Shown: positions 1 through 5,636 of the stretch, one piece after another
How positions within the stretch are numbered: position 1 is the stretch's first letter
How the letters are laid out: each line of letters opens with the position of its first letter
Origin: Alphaproteobacteria bacterium
GTDB taxonomy: Bacteria; Pseudomonadota; Alphaproteobacteria; UBA828
Assembly (NCBI GenBank): GCA_018668475.1
Contig: JABJCZ010000128.1
Location: 1 to 8,115 of the forward strand
DNA length: 8,115 nt
Reading direction: 5' to 3'
Made by a program: the position numbers and the translations under genes
The notes under the pieces: model-generated
Seen by the model: only the letters and a program-made list of their open reading frames with translations
What the model was told of the DNA's origin: nothing
The model's database searches: none

Positions 1-596
1 CCGACCGGATCGTGCTGACCAAGACCGATATCGCCGAACCTGACATGGTTAGCCGGCTCAAGAAAAAGCTGATCCGCATGAACCCCTCGGCTGATCTGAT
101 CGAAGCCGTGCAGGGCGAGGTGGATGTCAAACGCATGTTGCGAGCTGACGTGTACGACCTGCGCACCAAGGGCGCCGAAGTCCGGCGCTGGCTGGAGGCC
201 GAAGCCGAGAGCGCCAAAGCGAATAGCGAGCACGGTCACCGTCACGACGTAAATCGCCACGACAAGAGCATCTATTCCTTCACCGTCACCTACGACGAAC
301 CGCTGGACTGGACCGCCTTTGGAATCTGGCTGACCATGTTGCTGCACCGCCACGGCGAAAACGTGCTGCGCGTGAAGGGCCTGCTAAACGTCAAGGGCAT
401 CAAAGCGCCGGTGGTGGTCAACGGTGTGCAGCATGTGGTGCACCCGCCCATCCATATGAAGGCGTGGCCAACGGAAGACAGGCGCTCGCACATTGTATTC
501 ATTGTCGACGGGATCGACCGCGCGCTGATCGAGCGCTCGCTCGCTGCCTTTAATCGCCTCGGCCAGGAGCCGGAGGAAAACGGCGAAGGCGCCTGA
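1..596 (+). CDS. CobW/COG0523 family GTPase (metallochaperone-like), C-terminal part, 5' truncated by window
   Basis: The reading frame is open from the first bases and ends with TGA at 594-596, leaving about 197 residues. It begins with D-R-I-V-L-T-K-T-D, the strand and TKxD motif that recognises guanine in COG0523 GTPases. The Walker A, GCxC metal motif and Walker B must lie upstream of the window. A His/Asp-rich linker (HGHRHDVNRHD, fragment residues about 77-87) is followed by the CobW C-terminal domain (about 88-190: YSFTVTYDEPLDW, LLRVKG-like and HVVHPP segments). Family knowledge: these GTPases load or allocate metals such as zinc or cobalt, and the His-rich linker is commonly taken as metal binding. 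The actual metal cannot be told here. A GTG at 12 is not a real start, because it falls inside the conserved G-domain. The next gene starts 55 bp downstream on the same strand, so co-transcription is possible but no functional link is evident. Confidence 0.9.
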   Translation, partial: DRIVLTKTDIAEPDMVSRLKKKLIRMNPSADLIEAVQGEVDVKRMLRADVYDLRTKGAEVRRWLEAEAESAKANSEHGHRHDVNRHDKSIYSFTVTYDEPLDWTAFGIWLTMLLHRHGENVLRVKGLLNVKGIKAPVVVNGVQHVVHPPIHMKAWPTEDRRSHIVFIVDGIDRALIERSLAAFNRLGQEPEENGEGA

Positions 597-651
597 TAAC
601 ACGACCAAAACATTTGCACGATCTGGTAGCGACCACCATCTGGAGAATACG

Positions 652-1596
652 ATGACGGACAAAGTTGCAATCGTCGGCGCCGGCCTGGTTGGCAGCGCCT
701 GGGCCATTATATTTGCCCGTGCCGGGCGCGAGGTCGTTCTCTTCGACCAGAAGCCTGATCAAATTTCCGACGCGATTGAAATGATTGGCGGCAACATGAA
801 GGAGCTGGTCGAGTTCGGCCTGCTGGATGATGCCGATGCCGCCCTCGCCCGCATTCGCCCCGCAACGAGCCTCGCTGATGCCCTCGATGGCGCGGCTTAC
901 GTGCAGGAAAGCGTGTTTGAGCGCGAGGACGTCAAAATCGCGTTCTACAAGGAGATGGACGCTGTCATCGGGACCGACACAATTGTTGGCTCCTCGTCGT
1001 CCGGTATTCCGGCGTCCGTATTTACCGAAAATCTTGGTTGCTCGCCGCGTTGCTTGATCGCCCACCCGGTCAATCCGCCTTACGTAATCCCGATTGTCGA
1101 GATTGTTCCGGCGCCTTGGACCGCCAAGGAGACCGTGAACAAAACCGCCGCGCTGATGGAAGAGATCGGCATGGAGCCGGTGCACCTGACTCGCGAAGTG
1201 GATGGCTTTCTGATCAACCGCCTGCAGGGCGCGCTGCTGCATGAAGCCTTCCGCCTGCTCGAAGGCGGTTACGCCACGGCTGAGGATATCGACAAGACCG
1301 TCAGCGAGGGGCTCGGTCGGCGCTGGGCCTTTATGGGGCCGTTTGAAACAATCGATCTCAACGCGCCGCTCGGCCTGCGGGATTATTGCGAACGCCTTGG
1401 CCCGATGTATCAGAAACTCGCCGAGCAATCGGGCCCGCCCAAGGCTTGGGGACCCGAGGTCGTCGAGAAAGCTCACAGCCCGTGGCGCAAGAAATACGCC
1501 GAAAGCGAAATCAAGGACCGCCAGGCCTGGCGCGACAAACGCCTGATGGCGCTGGCCGCCCATTTGCAGGCCGCAAAGGATGATATCGGCACCTGA
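652..1596 (+). CDS. Lambda-crystallin / L-gulonate 3-dehydrogenase-like NAD-dependent 3-hydroxyacyl(-CoA) dehydrogenase
   Basis: A 314-residue cytoplasmic NAD-dependent dehydrogenase of the short, single-unit 3-hydroxyacyl-CoA dehydrogenase type. The N-terminal Rossmann fold has GAGLVG at 9-14 and an acidic residue (D32) at the end of the second strand, favouring NAD over NADP. Conserved catalytic positions are visible: the Ser cluster 114-117, H138 in HPVNPP, E150 in PIVEIVP, and N189 in FLINRL. The C-terminal helical domain includes GLGRRWAFMGPFETIDLN (221-238) and a terminal WRDKRLMALA. HPVNPPYVIPIVEIVP and the WRD..LM ending are strongly reminiscent of lambda-crystallin (CRYL1), an L-gulonate 3-dehydrogenase. 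L-carnitine dehydrogenase and 3-hydroxybutyryl-CoA dehydrogenase are related alternatives, so the substrate is open. The ATG is preceded by GGAG at 642-645 with a 6-nt spacer. The gene ends 32 bp before a strong terminator. Confidence 0.9.
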   Translation: MTDKVAIVGAGLVGSAWAIIFARAGREVVLFDQKPDQISDAIEMIGGNMKELVEFGLLDDADAALARIRPATSLADALDGAAYVQESVFEREDVKIAFYKEMDAVIGTDTIVGSSSSGIPASVFTENLGCSPRCLIAHPVNPPYVIPIVEIVPAPWTAKETVNKTAALMEEIGMEPVHLTREVDGFLINRLQGALLHEAFRLLEGGYATAEDIDKTVSEGLGRRWAFMGPFETIDLNAPLGLRDYCERLGPMYQKLAEQSGPPKAWGPEVVEKAHSPWRKKYAESEIKDRQAWRDKRLMALAAHLQAAKDDIGT

Positions 1597-1628
1597 CCCT
1601 CTGCTTTTGGCACGCACAACAGCAAAAC

Positions 1629-1656
1629 AAAGGGGCCCCGGTTGGGGCCCCTTTTT
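1629..1656 (+). terminator. Intrinsic terminator, probably bidirectional, between convergent genes
   Basis: An 11-bp perfect stem (arms 1629-1639 and 1644-1654, core GGGGCCCC in both arms) closes a 4-nt GGTT loop, and the T-run reaches 1656. It lies 32 bp after the stop of the plus-strand dehydrogenase and 21 bp past the end of the minus-strand hydrolase. Read from the minus strand, the same stem is followed by TTTGTTTT, so it can serve both convergent genes. Confidence 0.9.
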
Positions 1657-1677
1657 CGTGATTTGTGGACGTCTCGA

Positions 1678-2559
1678 CTATTTCTTCGCCGGGGCCTTCT
1701 TCTTGCGCTTCTTGGGCTTGTTTCCCGCGACGCCGACCGATTTGCCTTTCAGGAAGGAGAGTACCGCCCCCATGTTGTCTTCCGTACCGTCGAACAACGA
1801 TGAGTGATTGGAGCCGACGACGACATATTTGCGAGCACCCTTGATGTTTTGCGCGAGCCATTCCTGACCGGCACCTGCAGGGCCAACTTCCCACGGGGTC
1901 ATGATGTCCTCATCGCCGCCAATGACCAAAGCCGGCGCCTTGATCTTGCGCGACCATTTGCGGATATCCATGTCGATCATCGCCTGACAAGCCCGCTGGA
2001 AAACCTCTTTGCGGTTGGAGAGTTCGAGGATGTCTTGGATCATGTCGACAGCGCCCGGGCCGGCCTTGCTGTCGAGAAACTTGCGGGACAACGCTTGCAC
2101 CGCCAGCAATTCGGCCAGTGTACGACTGCCAACACCGTTCATCTCAGCGATATCAATCCAGGTCTTGAAGGTCAGCTGACCGGCATAATCGAGCTTTGCA
2201 GCGGAGCAGTTGATGACCACCCGACGGCAGCGCTTGGGATACTTACCGGCAAACACCTGCGCCACCATGCCACCCATGGACGTGCCGTGGATGTGCGCCG
2301 TCTCAAGGCCGAGCTTGTCCATCAACCCGGCCACGTCGTCAGCCCAGACCTCCATGTCATAGGACTGCAACGGCTTGTCGGACTGACCGTAGCCGCGCTG
2401 ATCGTAATCAATAACGTGGAAGTGCTTGTTAAGAATCGGCGTTGATGTGGCAAGGTTGTAATGGCCAAAACCGGCACCGTGGATCTGGACGACCGGCACA
2501 CCCTTGCCGCTCTGGTCCACCCACAGATTAGCGCCATTGACCTTGATGATCTCAGACAT
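1678..2559 (-). CDS. Alpha/beta hydrolase with lysine-rich C-terminal tail
   Basis: A 293-residue alpha/beta-hydrolase fold enzyme. Visible in order: the oxyanion-hole segment HGAGFG (27-32), a DYDQRGYGQSDKP strand-loop (51-63), the nucleophile elbow GTSMGG with S94, an acid-bearing segment IGGDEDIMTP (D216 or D218), and catalytic H252 in GSNHSSLF. The triad is therefore complete. No signal peptide or membrane segment is seen, so it is probably cytoplasmic. The family includes esterases, C-C hydrolases, lactonases and haloperoxidase-like enzymes, and the substrate cannot be assigned. The start at 2559 is chosen because GGGAG lies 6 nt upstream and the fold begins here. The frame stays open further upstream, but that extension would run across the divergent gene. 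The last 13 residues (281-293) are almost all Lys, Arg, Pro and Ala, beyond the end of the normal fold. The gene is divergent from the DadA-like gene and convergent with the dehydrogenase. Confidence 0.9.
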   Translation of the reverse strand: MSEIIKVNGANLWVDQSGKGVPVVQIHGAGFGHYNLATSTPILNKHFHVIDYDQRGYGQSDKPLQSYDMEVWADDVAGLMDKLGLETAHIHGTSMGGMVAQVFAGKYPKRCRRVVINCSAAKLDYAGQLTFKTWIDIAEMNGVGSRTLAELLAVQALSRKFLDSKAGPGAVDMIQDILELSNRKEVFQRACQAMIDMDIRKWSRKIKAPALVIGGDEDIMTPWEVGPAGAGQEWLAQNIKGARKYVVVGSNHSSLFDGTEDNMGAVLSFLKGKSVGVAGNKPKKRKKKAPAKK

Positions 2560-2674
2560 GATCGTCTCCCGAAGTTTGTAAGGCGTATTCGAATTCAATC
2601 GACTATTGCGCGCGATGGTAAGGTGCGGCGCAAGGCGGGGCAACCACTGCAAGGATATTACGAGGAGCTCACGA
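2560..2674. promoter_or_regulatory. Divergent intergenic region with a TTGCGC-N16-GCGCAA inverted repeat
   Basis: These 115 bp separate the divergent hydrolase and DadA-like genes and must carry the start signals for both unless one is driven from elsewhere. I see no convincing -35/-10 pair. There is a perfect 6-bp inverted repeat, TTGCGC at 2606-2611 and GCGCAA at 2628-2633, with centres 22 bp apart (about two helical turns). That suits a dimeric regulator, but the arms are short enough to be chance. Ribosome sites sit at each end: GGGAG on the minus side and AGGAG at 2663-2667 on the plus side. Confidence 0.4.
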
Positions 2675-3919
2675 ATGAAGGTATTGGTTCTCGGCGCGGG
2701 CATCGTCGGCGTTGCAGCGGCTTGGTATCTGGCGGATGCAGGCCACGAGGTTGAGGTCATTGACCGCGAGGCCGGTGCCGCCCTCGGCACATCCTGGGCC
2801 AATGCCGGACAAATGCCGGGTGCCGGCGTTCTGCCGTGGGTGTCCCCAGCGGTGCCCGCCACCATTCTGCGACATTTCGGAAAAGTTGATGCGCCCTACC
2901 TCATCCACCTGAAGCCCGACCCCGCGATCTGGCTGTGGGCAATCGGCTTTTTGCGGAACTGCACGCGGGCACGGGTCACCGAGATTACCGCAAACTTGCG
3001 GCGGCTGGCTGAATTTAGCCTGGCAGAAACACAGGCCCTTCGCGCTGCAGAGAACATTATCTACGACCTCAGCACGCGCGGCATCCTGCATACTTTTGCC
3101 AAAGCTGAAGGCTTCGACAAAGCCGCCCGCGCGGCTGCGCAGGAACCGGAAGCGGCACGACCCCGTGTGCTCGACCGGCAAGCGGCGCTCGCCCTTGAGC
3201 CCGCCCTTGCCGCGCGGCCAGACATGATCGCCGGTGCACTTCATTACGACCGGGACGAGAGCGGCGACTGCAACAAATTCGCCACCGGCCTGGCGGCAGC
3301 GGCGACGCGTCGCGGCGTGCGGTTTAACTGGGGTGAGACGGTCACGGATATCATCGTCGAGAACGGCCGCGCCACTGGCGCCCGAACCAACGCTGGTGAG
3401 CAACGCGCCGATGTCGTGGTTATGTGCCTTGGGTCTGCCAGTGCGCCCCTCACCCGCCGCGCCGGGTTGCGGATTCCGGTCTATCCGGTCAAAGGCTACG
3501 CCGCGACTATACCCGTTGGCCCCGGCGCACCCGACATCGCGATAATGGACCGCGACATCAAGGCCGGTATTTTGCGTATCGGCGACCGTCTGCGTATTGC
3601 CGGAACCGCCGAGCTCGCCGGCTACAATACGCACCTGGATACGCGCCGGGCACGCGCATTGCTGGCCGCGATGATGAAACGATTTCCTGAGGGCGGCGAT
3701 GCGTCACAGGCGGAACTTTGGACCGGCCTGCGCCCCATGACACCGAACTGCCTGCCACTGTTGGGCGAGACCCCCTTGCCCGGCCTGATGCTTAATACCG
3801 GCCATGGCAGTCTGGGTTGGACGCTCGCGTGCGGCTCCGGGCGTGTGATAGCGGAGATTGTCTCGGGCCGACCTGCACCTGTCGATATGCGCGGCTTGCA
3901 GCTCCGGCGCCTTCGATAG
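2675..3919 (+). CDS. FAD-dependent D-amino-acid dehydrogenase-like oxidoreductase (DadA/DAO family)
   Basis: A 414-residue FAD enzyme of the DAO superfamily. The N-terminus carries the dinucleotide-binding motif GAGIVG (7-12) with the acidic end of strand 2 (D30 in EVIDRE). Next come the DadA-type signature TSWANAGQ (39-46) and PWVSPAVP (54-61). Near the C-terminus, WTGLRPMTPNCLPLLGET (349-366) and NTGHGSLGWTLACGSG (374-389) are typical of the family's FAD/substrate closing segment. Members oxidatively deaminate D-amino acids, or oxidise related amines and imino acids, and pass electrons to the respiratory chain, so peripheral association with the inner membrane is likely. Which amino acid is used cannot be said, and no alanine racemase is nearby. 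The start at 2675 has AGGAG at 2663-2667 with a 7-nt spacer and places the FAD motif at the very N-terminus. A TTG-initiated extension from 2606 is not favoured. The gene is divergent from the hydrolase. Confidence 0.88.
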   Translation: MKVLVLGAGIVGVAAAWYLADAGHEVEVIDREAGAALGTSWANAGQMPGAGVLPWVSPAVPATILRHFGKVDAPYLIHLKPDPAIWLWAIGFLRNCTRARVTEITANLRRLAEFSLAETQALRAAENIIYDLSTRGILHTFAKAEGFDKAARAAAQEPEAARPRVLDRQAALALEPALAARPDMIAGALHYDRDESGDCNKFATGLAAAATRRGVRFNWGETVTDIIVENGRATGARTNAGEQRADVVVMCLGSASAPLTRRAGLRIPVYPVKGYAATIPVGPGAPDIAIMDRDIKAGILRIGDRLRIAGTAELAGYNTHLDTRRARALLAAMMKRFPEGGDASQAELWTGLRPMTPNCLPLLGETPLPGLMLNTGHGSLGWTLACGSGRVIAEIVSGRPAPVDMRGLQLRRLR

Positions 3920-3940
3920 CTCAAGCGCTCGGCCGACGGC

Positions 3941-4057
3941 CTAAAACTTGATGATCGCGGTGGCAACACCAATGGCGGCAACAATTGCCAATGATATCAC
4001 CATCGTCAAAATGCTCGTAAGAGCCGCCTGGGCGACCGTCTTTCGCAATTCACTCAC
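3941..4057 (-). CDS. Putative 38-residue single-span membrane protein, GTG start
   Basis: A short minus-strand frame with GTG at 4057-4055 and stop TAG at 3943-3941. The product begins MSELRKTVAQ: a charged, amphipathic N-terminus. It continues with about 26 uninterrupted hydrophobic or small residues (about 11-36, ending IGVATAIIKF), a clean single membrane helix. Upstream on the same strand, GAGGGG lies 10 nt before the GTG, a usable but distant ribosome site. No ATG occurs in this frame before the in-frame TGA upstream. The gene fills much of the gap between the convergent DadA-like gene and the Old Yellow Enzyme gene, and lies 139 bp downstream of the latter on the same strand. I do not recognise the family. 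The case rests on composition (charged head, single hydrophobic helix, proper stop) and position, and expression is unproven. Confidence 0.55.
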   Translation of the reverse strand: MSELRKTVAQAALTSILTMVISLAIVAAIGVATAIIKF

Positions 4058-4081
4058 CTCACACGCACCCCTCTTCGTCCT

Positions 4082-4124
4082 CAGACACTCCCCCGCGCGA
4101 AATCAGGTAGTGAGGGGCAGTCTG
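4082..4124 (-). repeat. Imperfect inverted repeat (possible RNA hairpin) upstream of the small membrane ORF
   Basis: CAGAC at 4082-4086 pairs with GTCTG at 4120-4124, and CCCC at 4090-4093 pairs with GGGG at 4114-4117, with a small asymmetric internal loop between and a loop of about 20 nt. In the minus-strand transcript this hairpin would sit just before the putative ribosome site of the 38-residue ORF. It is not an intrinsic terminator, since no T-run follows on either strand. Confidence 0.4.
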
Positions 4125-4144
4125 GCGCGAACAATACGTAGTGA
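4095..4144. repeat. Two imperfect direct repeats of about 20 bp, 30 bp apart
   Basis: The copies are 4095-4113 and 4125-4144. Both start GCGCGAA and end TAGTGA, with a variable middle (6 bp in one, 7 bp in the other). Start-to-start spacing is 30 bp, close to three helical turns. The repeats lie in the non-coding stretch between the Old Yellow Enzyme gene and the small ORF. They could be tandem protein-binding sites or a decayed local duplication. Confidence 0.5.
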
Positions 4145-4151
4145 ATGTGAC

Positions 4152-4189
4152 GGCGGGCACAACCCGCCCGTTCATTCATGGAACGGGCG
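4152..4189. repeat. Two overlapping, mutually exclusive hairpins just past the Old Yellow Enzyme stop
   Basis: CGCCCGTTC at 4165-4173 pairs perfectly with GAACGGGCG at 4181-4189 (9-bp stem, 7-nt loop). Alternatively CCCGCC at 4163-4168 pairs with GGCGGG at 4152-4157 (6-bp stem, 5-nt loop). The middle arm is shared, so only one can form at a time. The larger stem begins 8 bp beyond the stop codon of the minus-strand gene. It has no T-run, so if it ends or protects the transcript it is not a classical intrinsic terminator. Confidence 0.6.
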
Positions 4190-4196
4190 ACCAATG

Positions 4197-5351
4197 TCAG
4201 TCCTCGAGTTCTCCGGGTCGCGCCGCGAAAACGCCACGCGCACGGTTGGCGAGCCAGTAGCCATACTGGTGCGGCCACAATGCGTAACCCGGATCCGCGC
4301 CCAACTCCTCCGCCGCATGGACCGGCCAGAACGGGTCGTGCAAGGCCTCGCGCGCAAGGGCGATCAGATCGGCCTGACCGGACCGCAAGATGGTTTCGGC
4401 CTGCGACGCGCTGAGAATGAGACCCACGGCCTGCGTTGGAATATCTGCGCCGGCCCGAATTGCGGCAGCGTATTCCACCTGATAGCCCGGCGTCGGGGTC
4501 GGCATGGTATTTACGCCAGCTTCGGCAATAGCGCCGGACGAACAATCTACGACATCAACGCCACGCACCTTGAGCTCCTTCGACAACGCGATGGAATCCT
4601 CAATCGCCCAGCCGCCCTCCTTGGCATCCACCGTCGACAAACGAATAAACAATGGCTTGTTGTCCGGCCACGCCGCACGCACAGCCTCGGTCAGCTCCAG
4701 CGTAAAGCGCATGCGGTTTTCCCGACTGCCGCCATATTTGTCCGTGCGTTTGTTGGAGATTGGCGAGAGGAAACTGTGGCTCAGATAGCCATGCGCACTA
4801 TGGATCTCCAGCGCCTCAAAGCCGGCCGCCTCAGCCCGACCCGTCGCGGCGACCCACATATCGATGGTCTCAGCGATATCGCTGATGCTGAGCTCACGCG
4901 GGACCAGCCAGCCCTCCGCGAATGGGATCGGGCTCGGCGCCACGATTTCCCACGCATGTTCTCCGTTGGCGAATTCCTTTTCGGTCAACGCCGCATCGCC
5001 TTCCCACGGACGCTGGCACGACGCCTTGCGCCCAGCATGCGCAATTTGCAGGCAGGTCGCGGCACCCGCCGCCTTGACGGCAGCAACGATGGGCTTCATC
5101 ACCTCAACCTGCTCATCGTTCCAAAGGCCCGTGCAACCGTGAGTGATGCGCCCGCGCGCTTCGACCCCGGTCGCCTCGAAGATGACCATTCCAAAGCCAC
5201 CGCGGGCGAGTGAGGCGAGGTGGACGTGGTGCCAGTCGTTCATCACGCCATCGACTGCCGTATACTGGCACATTGGTGATACGACGGTGCGGTTGCGGAT
5301 TGTGAGATCACGAACCTGAAATGGCTGGAACAACATTGGCGCGTCAGGCAT
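4197..5351 (-). CDS. NADH:flavin oxidoreductase / Old Yellow Enzyme family (YqjM/XenA-like ene-reductase)
   Basis: A 384-residue FMN-binding TIM-barrel enzyme. It begins with the family N-terminus LFQPFQVRDLTIRNRTVVSP. Family marks are SPMCQY with C28 and Y30 (the flavin-modulating cysteine of the YqjM/XenA class), QIAHAGRK (102-109), the substrate-anion His pair H184/H187 in HSAHGYL, and SNKRTDKYGG (199-208). The flavin phosphate-binding end lies around VGLILSASQAE and DLIALAREALHDPFWP. No C-terminal Fe-S or FAD/NAD domain is present, so this is the short single-domain form, not a trimethylamine-dehydrogenase or 2,4-dienoyl-CoA-reductase type. Such enzymes reduce activated C=C bonds of enones, maleimides or nitroalkenes with NAD(P)H; the natural substrate is unknown. 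The C-terminal motif PHQYGYW resembles XenA-type more than YqjM-type ends (from memory). The start at 5351 fits the family and has GGGAG 10 nt upstream. A longer frame from 5447 adds non-family sequence. Confidence 0.9.
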   Translation of the reverse strand: MPDAPMLFQPFQVRDLTIRNRTVVSPMCQYTAVDGVMNDWHHVHLASLARGGFGMVIFEATGVEARGRITHGCTGLWNDEQVEVMKPIVAAVKAAGAATCLQIAHAGRKASCQRPWEGDAALTEKEFANGEHAWEIVAPSPIPFAEGWLVPRELSISDIAETIDMWVAATGRAEAAGFEALEIHSAHGYLSHSFLSPISNKRTDKYGGSRENRMRFTLELTEAVRAAWPDNKPLFIRLSTVDAKEGGWAIEDSIALSKELKVRGVDVVDCSSGAIAEAGVNTMPTPTPGYQVEYAAAIRAGADIPTQAVGLILSASQAETILRSGQADLIALAREALHDPFWPVHAAEELGADPGYALWPHQYGYWLANRARGVFAARPGELED

Positions 5352-5636
5352 GACGTCTGGTCTCCCTCTGAAGTATGTACCTGTGCCGGGTCCGGGCATT
5401 GCCGGAGCCGCCCGGTGGGTATCGAGCGGCCTGGCACGGGCCGGCAAATTTAAAATCGCGGGAGCTTAACCCCCCCGTCGCCCGGCGACCATAGTTGGCG
5501 TCAGGTAATTTTCCGTCGAGCAACGCGCCCCTCCTCACACTGATCAGAAGCGGGCATATTGTTCACTCATGTTAAAGGGTTGAGCGGCTAGCCTGCCCGC
5601 TGAAATGGCGCGCTAAACGACATAAGCGGACGCACG
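5352..5636. promoter_or_regulatory. Divergent intergenic region between the Old Yellow Enzyme and reductase genes, with inverted repeats
   Basis: These 285 bp lie between two divergent genes and should hold both promoters, though I cannot name a convincing -35/-10 pair. Structure seen: a nested inverted repeat at 5386-5415 (CCGGG, TCCGG, 6-nt loop, CCGGA, then CCCGG), in the untranslated leader on the Old Yellow Enzyme side; a seven-C run at 5470-5476; and a short palindrome GTCGCC-C-GGCGAC at 5477-5489. A single TTTTC half-site at 5509-5513, in AATTTTCC context, resembles half-sites of the array before the regulator gene, but has no partner. No credible gene is seen. Confidence 0.4.

Noticed and set aside
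550..1617. Long minus-strand open frame (about 355 codons) opposite the lambda-crystallin-like gene
   Set aside because: It is a GC-driven antisense shadow of a well-supported gene; its translation shows no recognisable domain.
2587..2596. ATTCGAAT palindrome overlapping GAATTC
   Set aside because: Eight-base and six-base palindromes are expected by chance in a region this size.
2560..2865. N-terminal extension of the alpha/beta hydrolase
   Set aside because: It would overlap the divergent DadA-like start, has no family similarity, and a good ribosome site precedes the ATG at 2559.
2669..3634. Minus-strand open frame opposite the DadA-like gene
   Set aside because: Shadow frame; the plus-strand gene has clear FAD motifs throughout.
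3919..3941. GGCC-GAC-GGCC as a terminator for the DadA-like gene
   Set aside because: Only a 4-bp stem with no T-run; not a credible intrinsic terminator.
3948..5213. Long plus-strand open frame (about 421 codons) opposite the Old Yellow Enzyme gene
   Set aside because: Antisense to a gene with all family motifs; the translation is Arg-rich and lacks any fold signature, and it also runs over the small ORF and repeat region.
5352..5447. N-terminal extension of the Old Yellow Enzyme
   Set aside because: The extra 32 residues are Pro/Arg-rich low-information sequence, and the family N-terminus starts at the inner ATG.
5375..5494. 39-codon plus-strand frame in the divergent region
   Set aside because: No ribosome site, Pro/Arg-rich composition, and it lies in the leader of a minus-strand gene.
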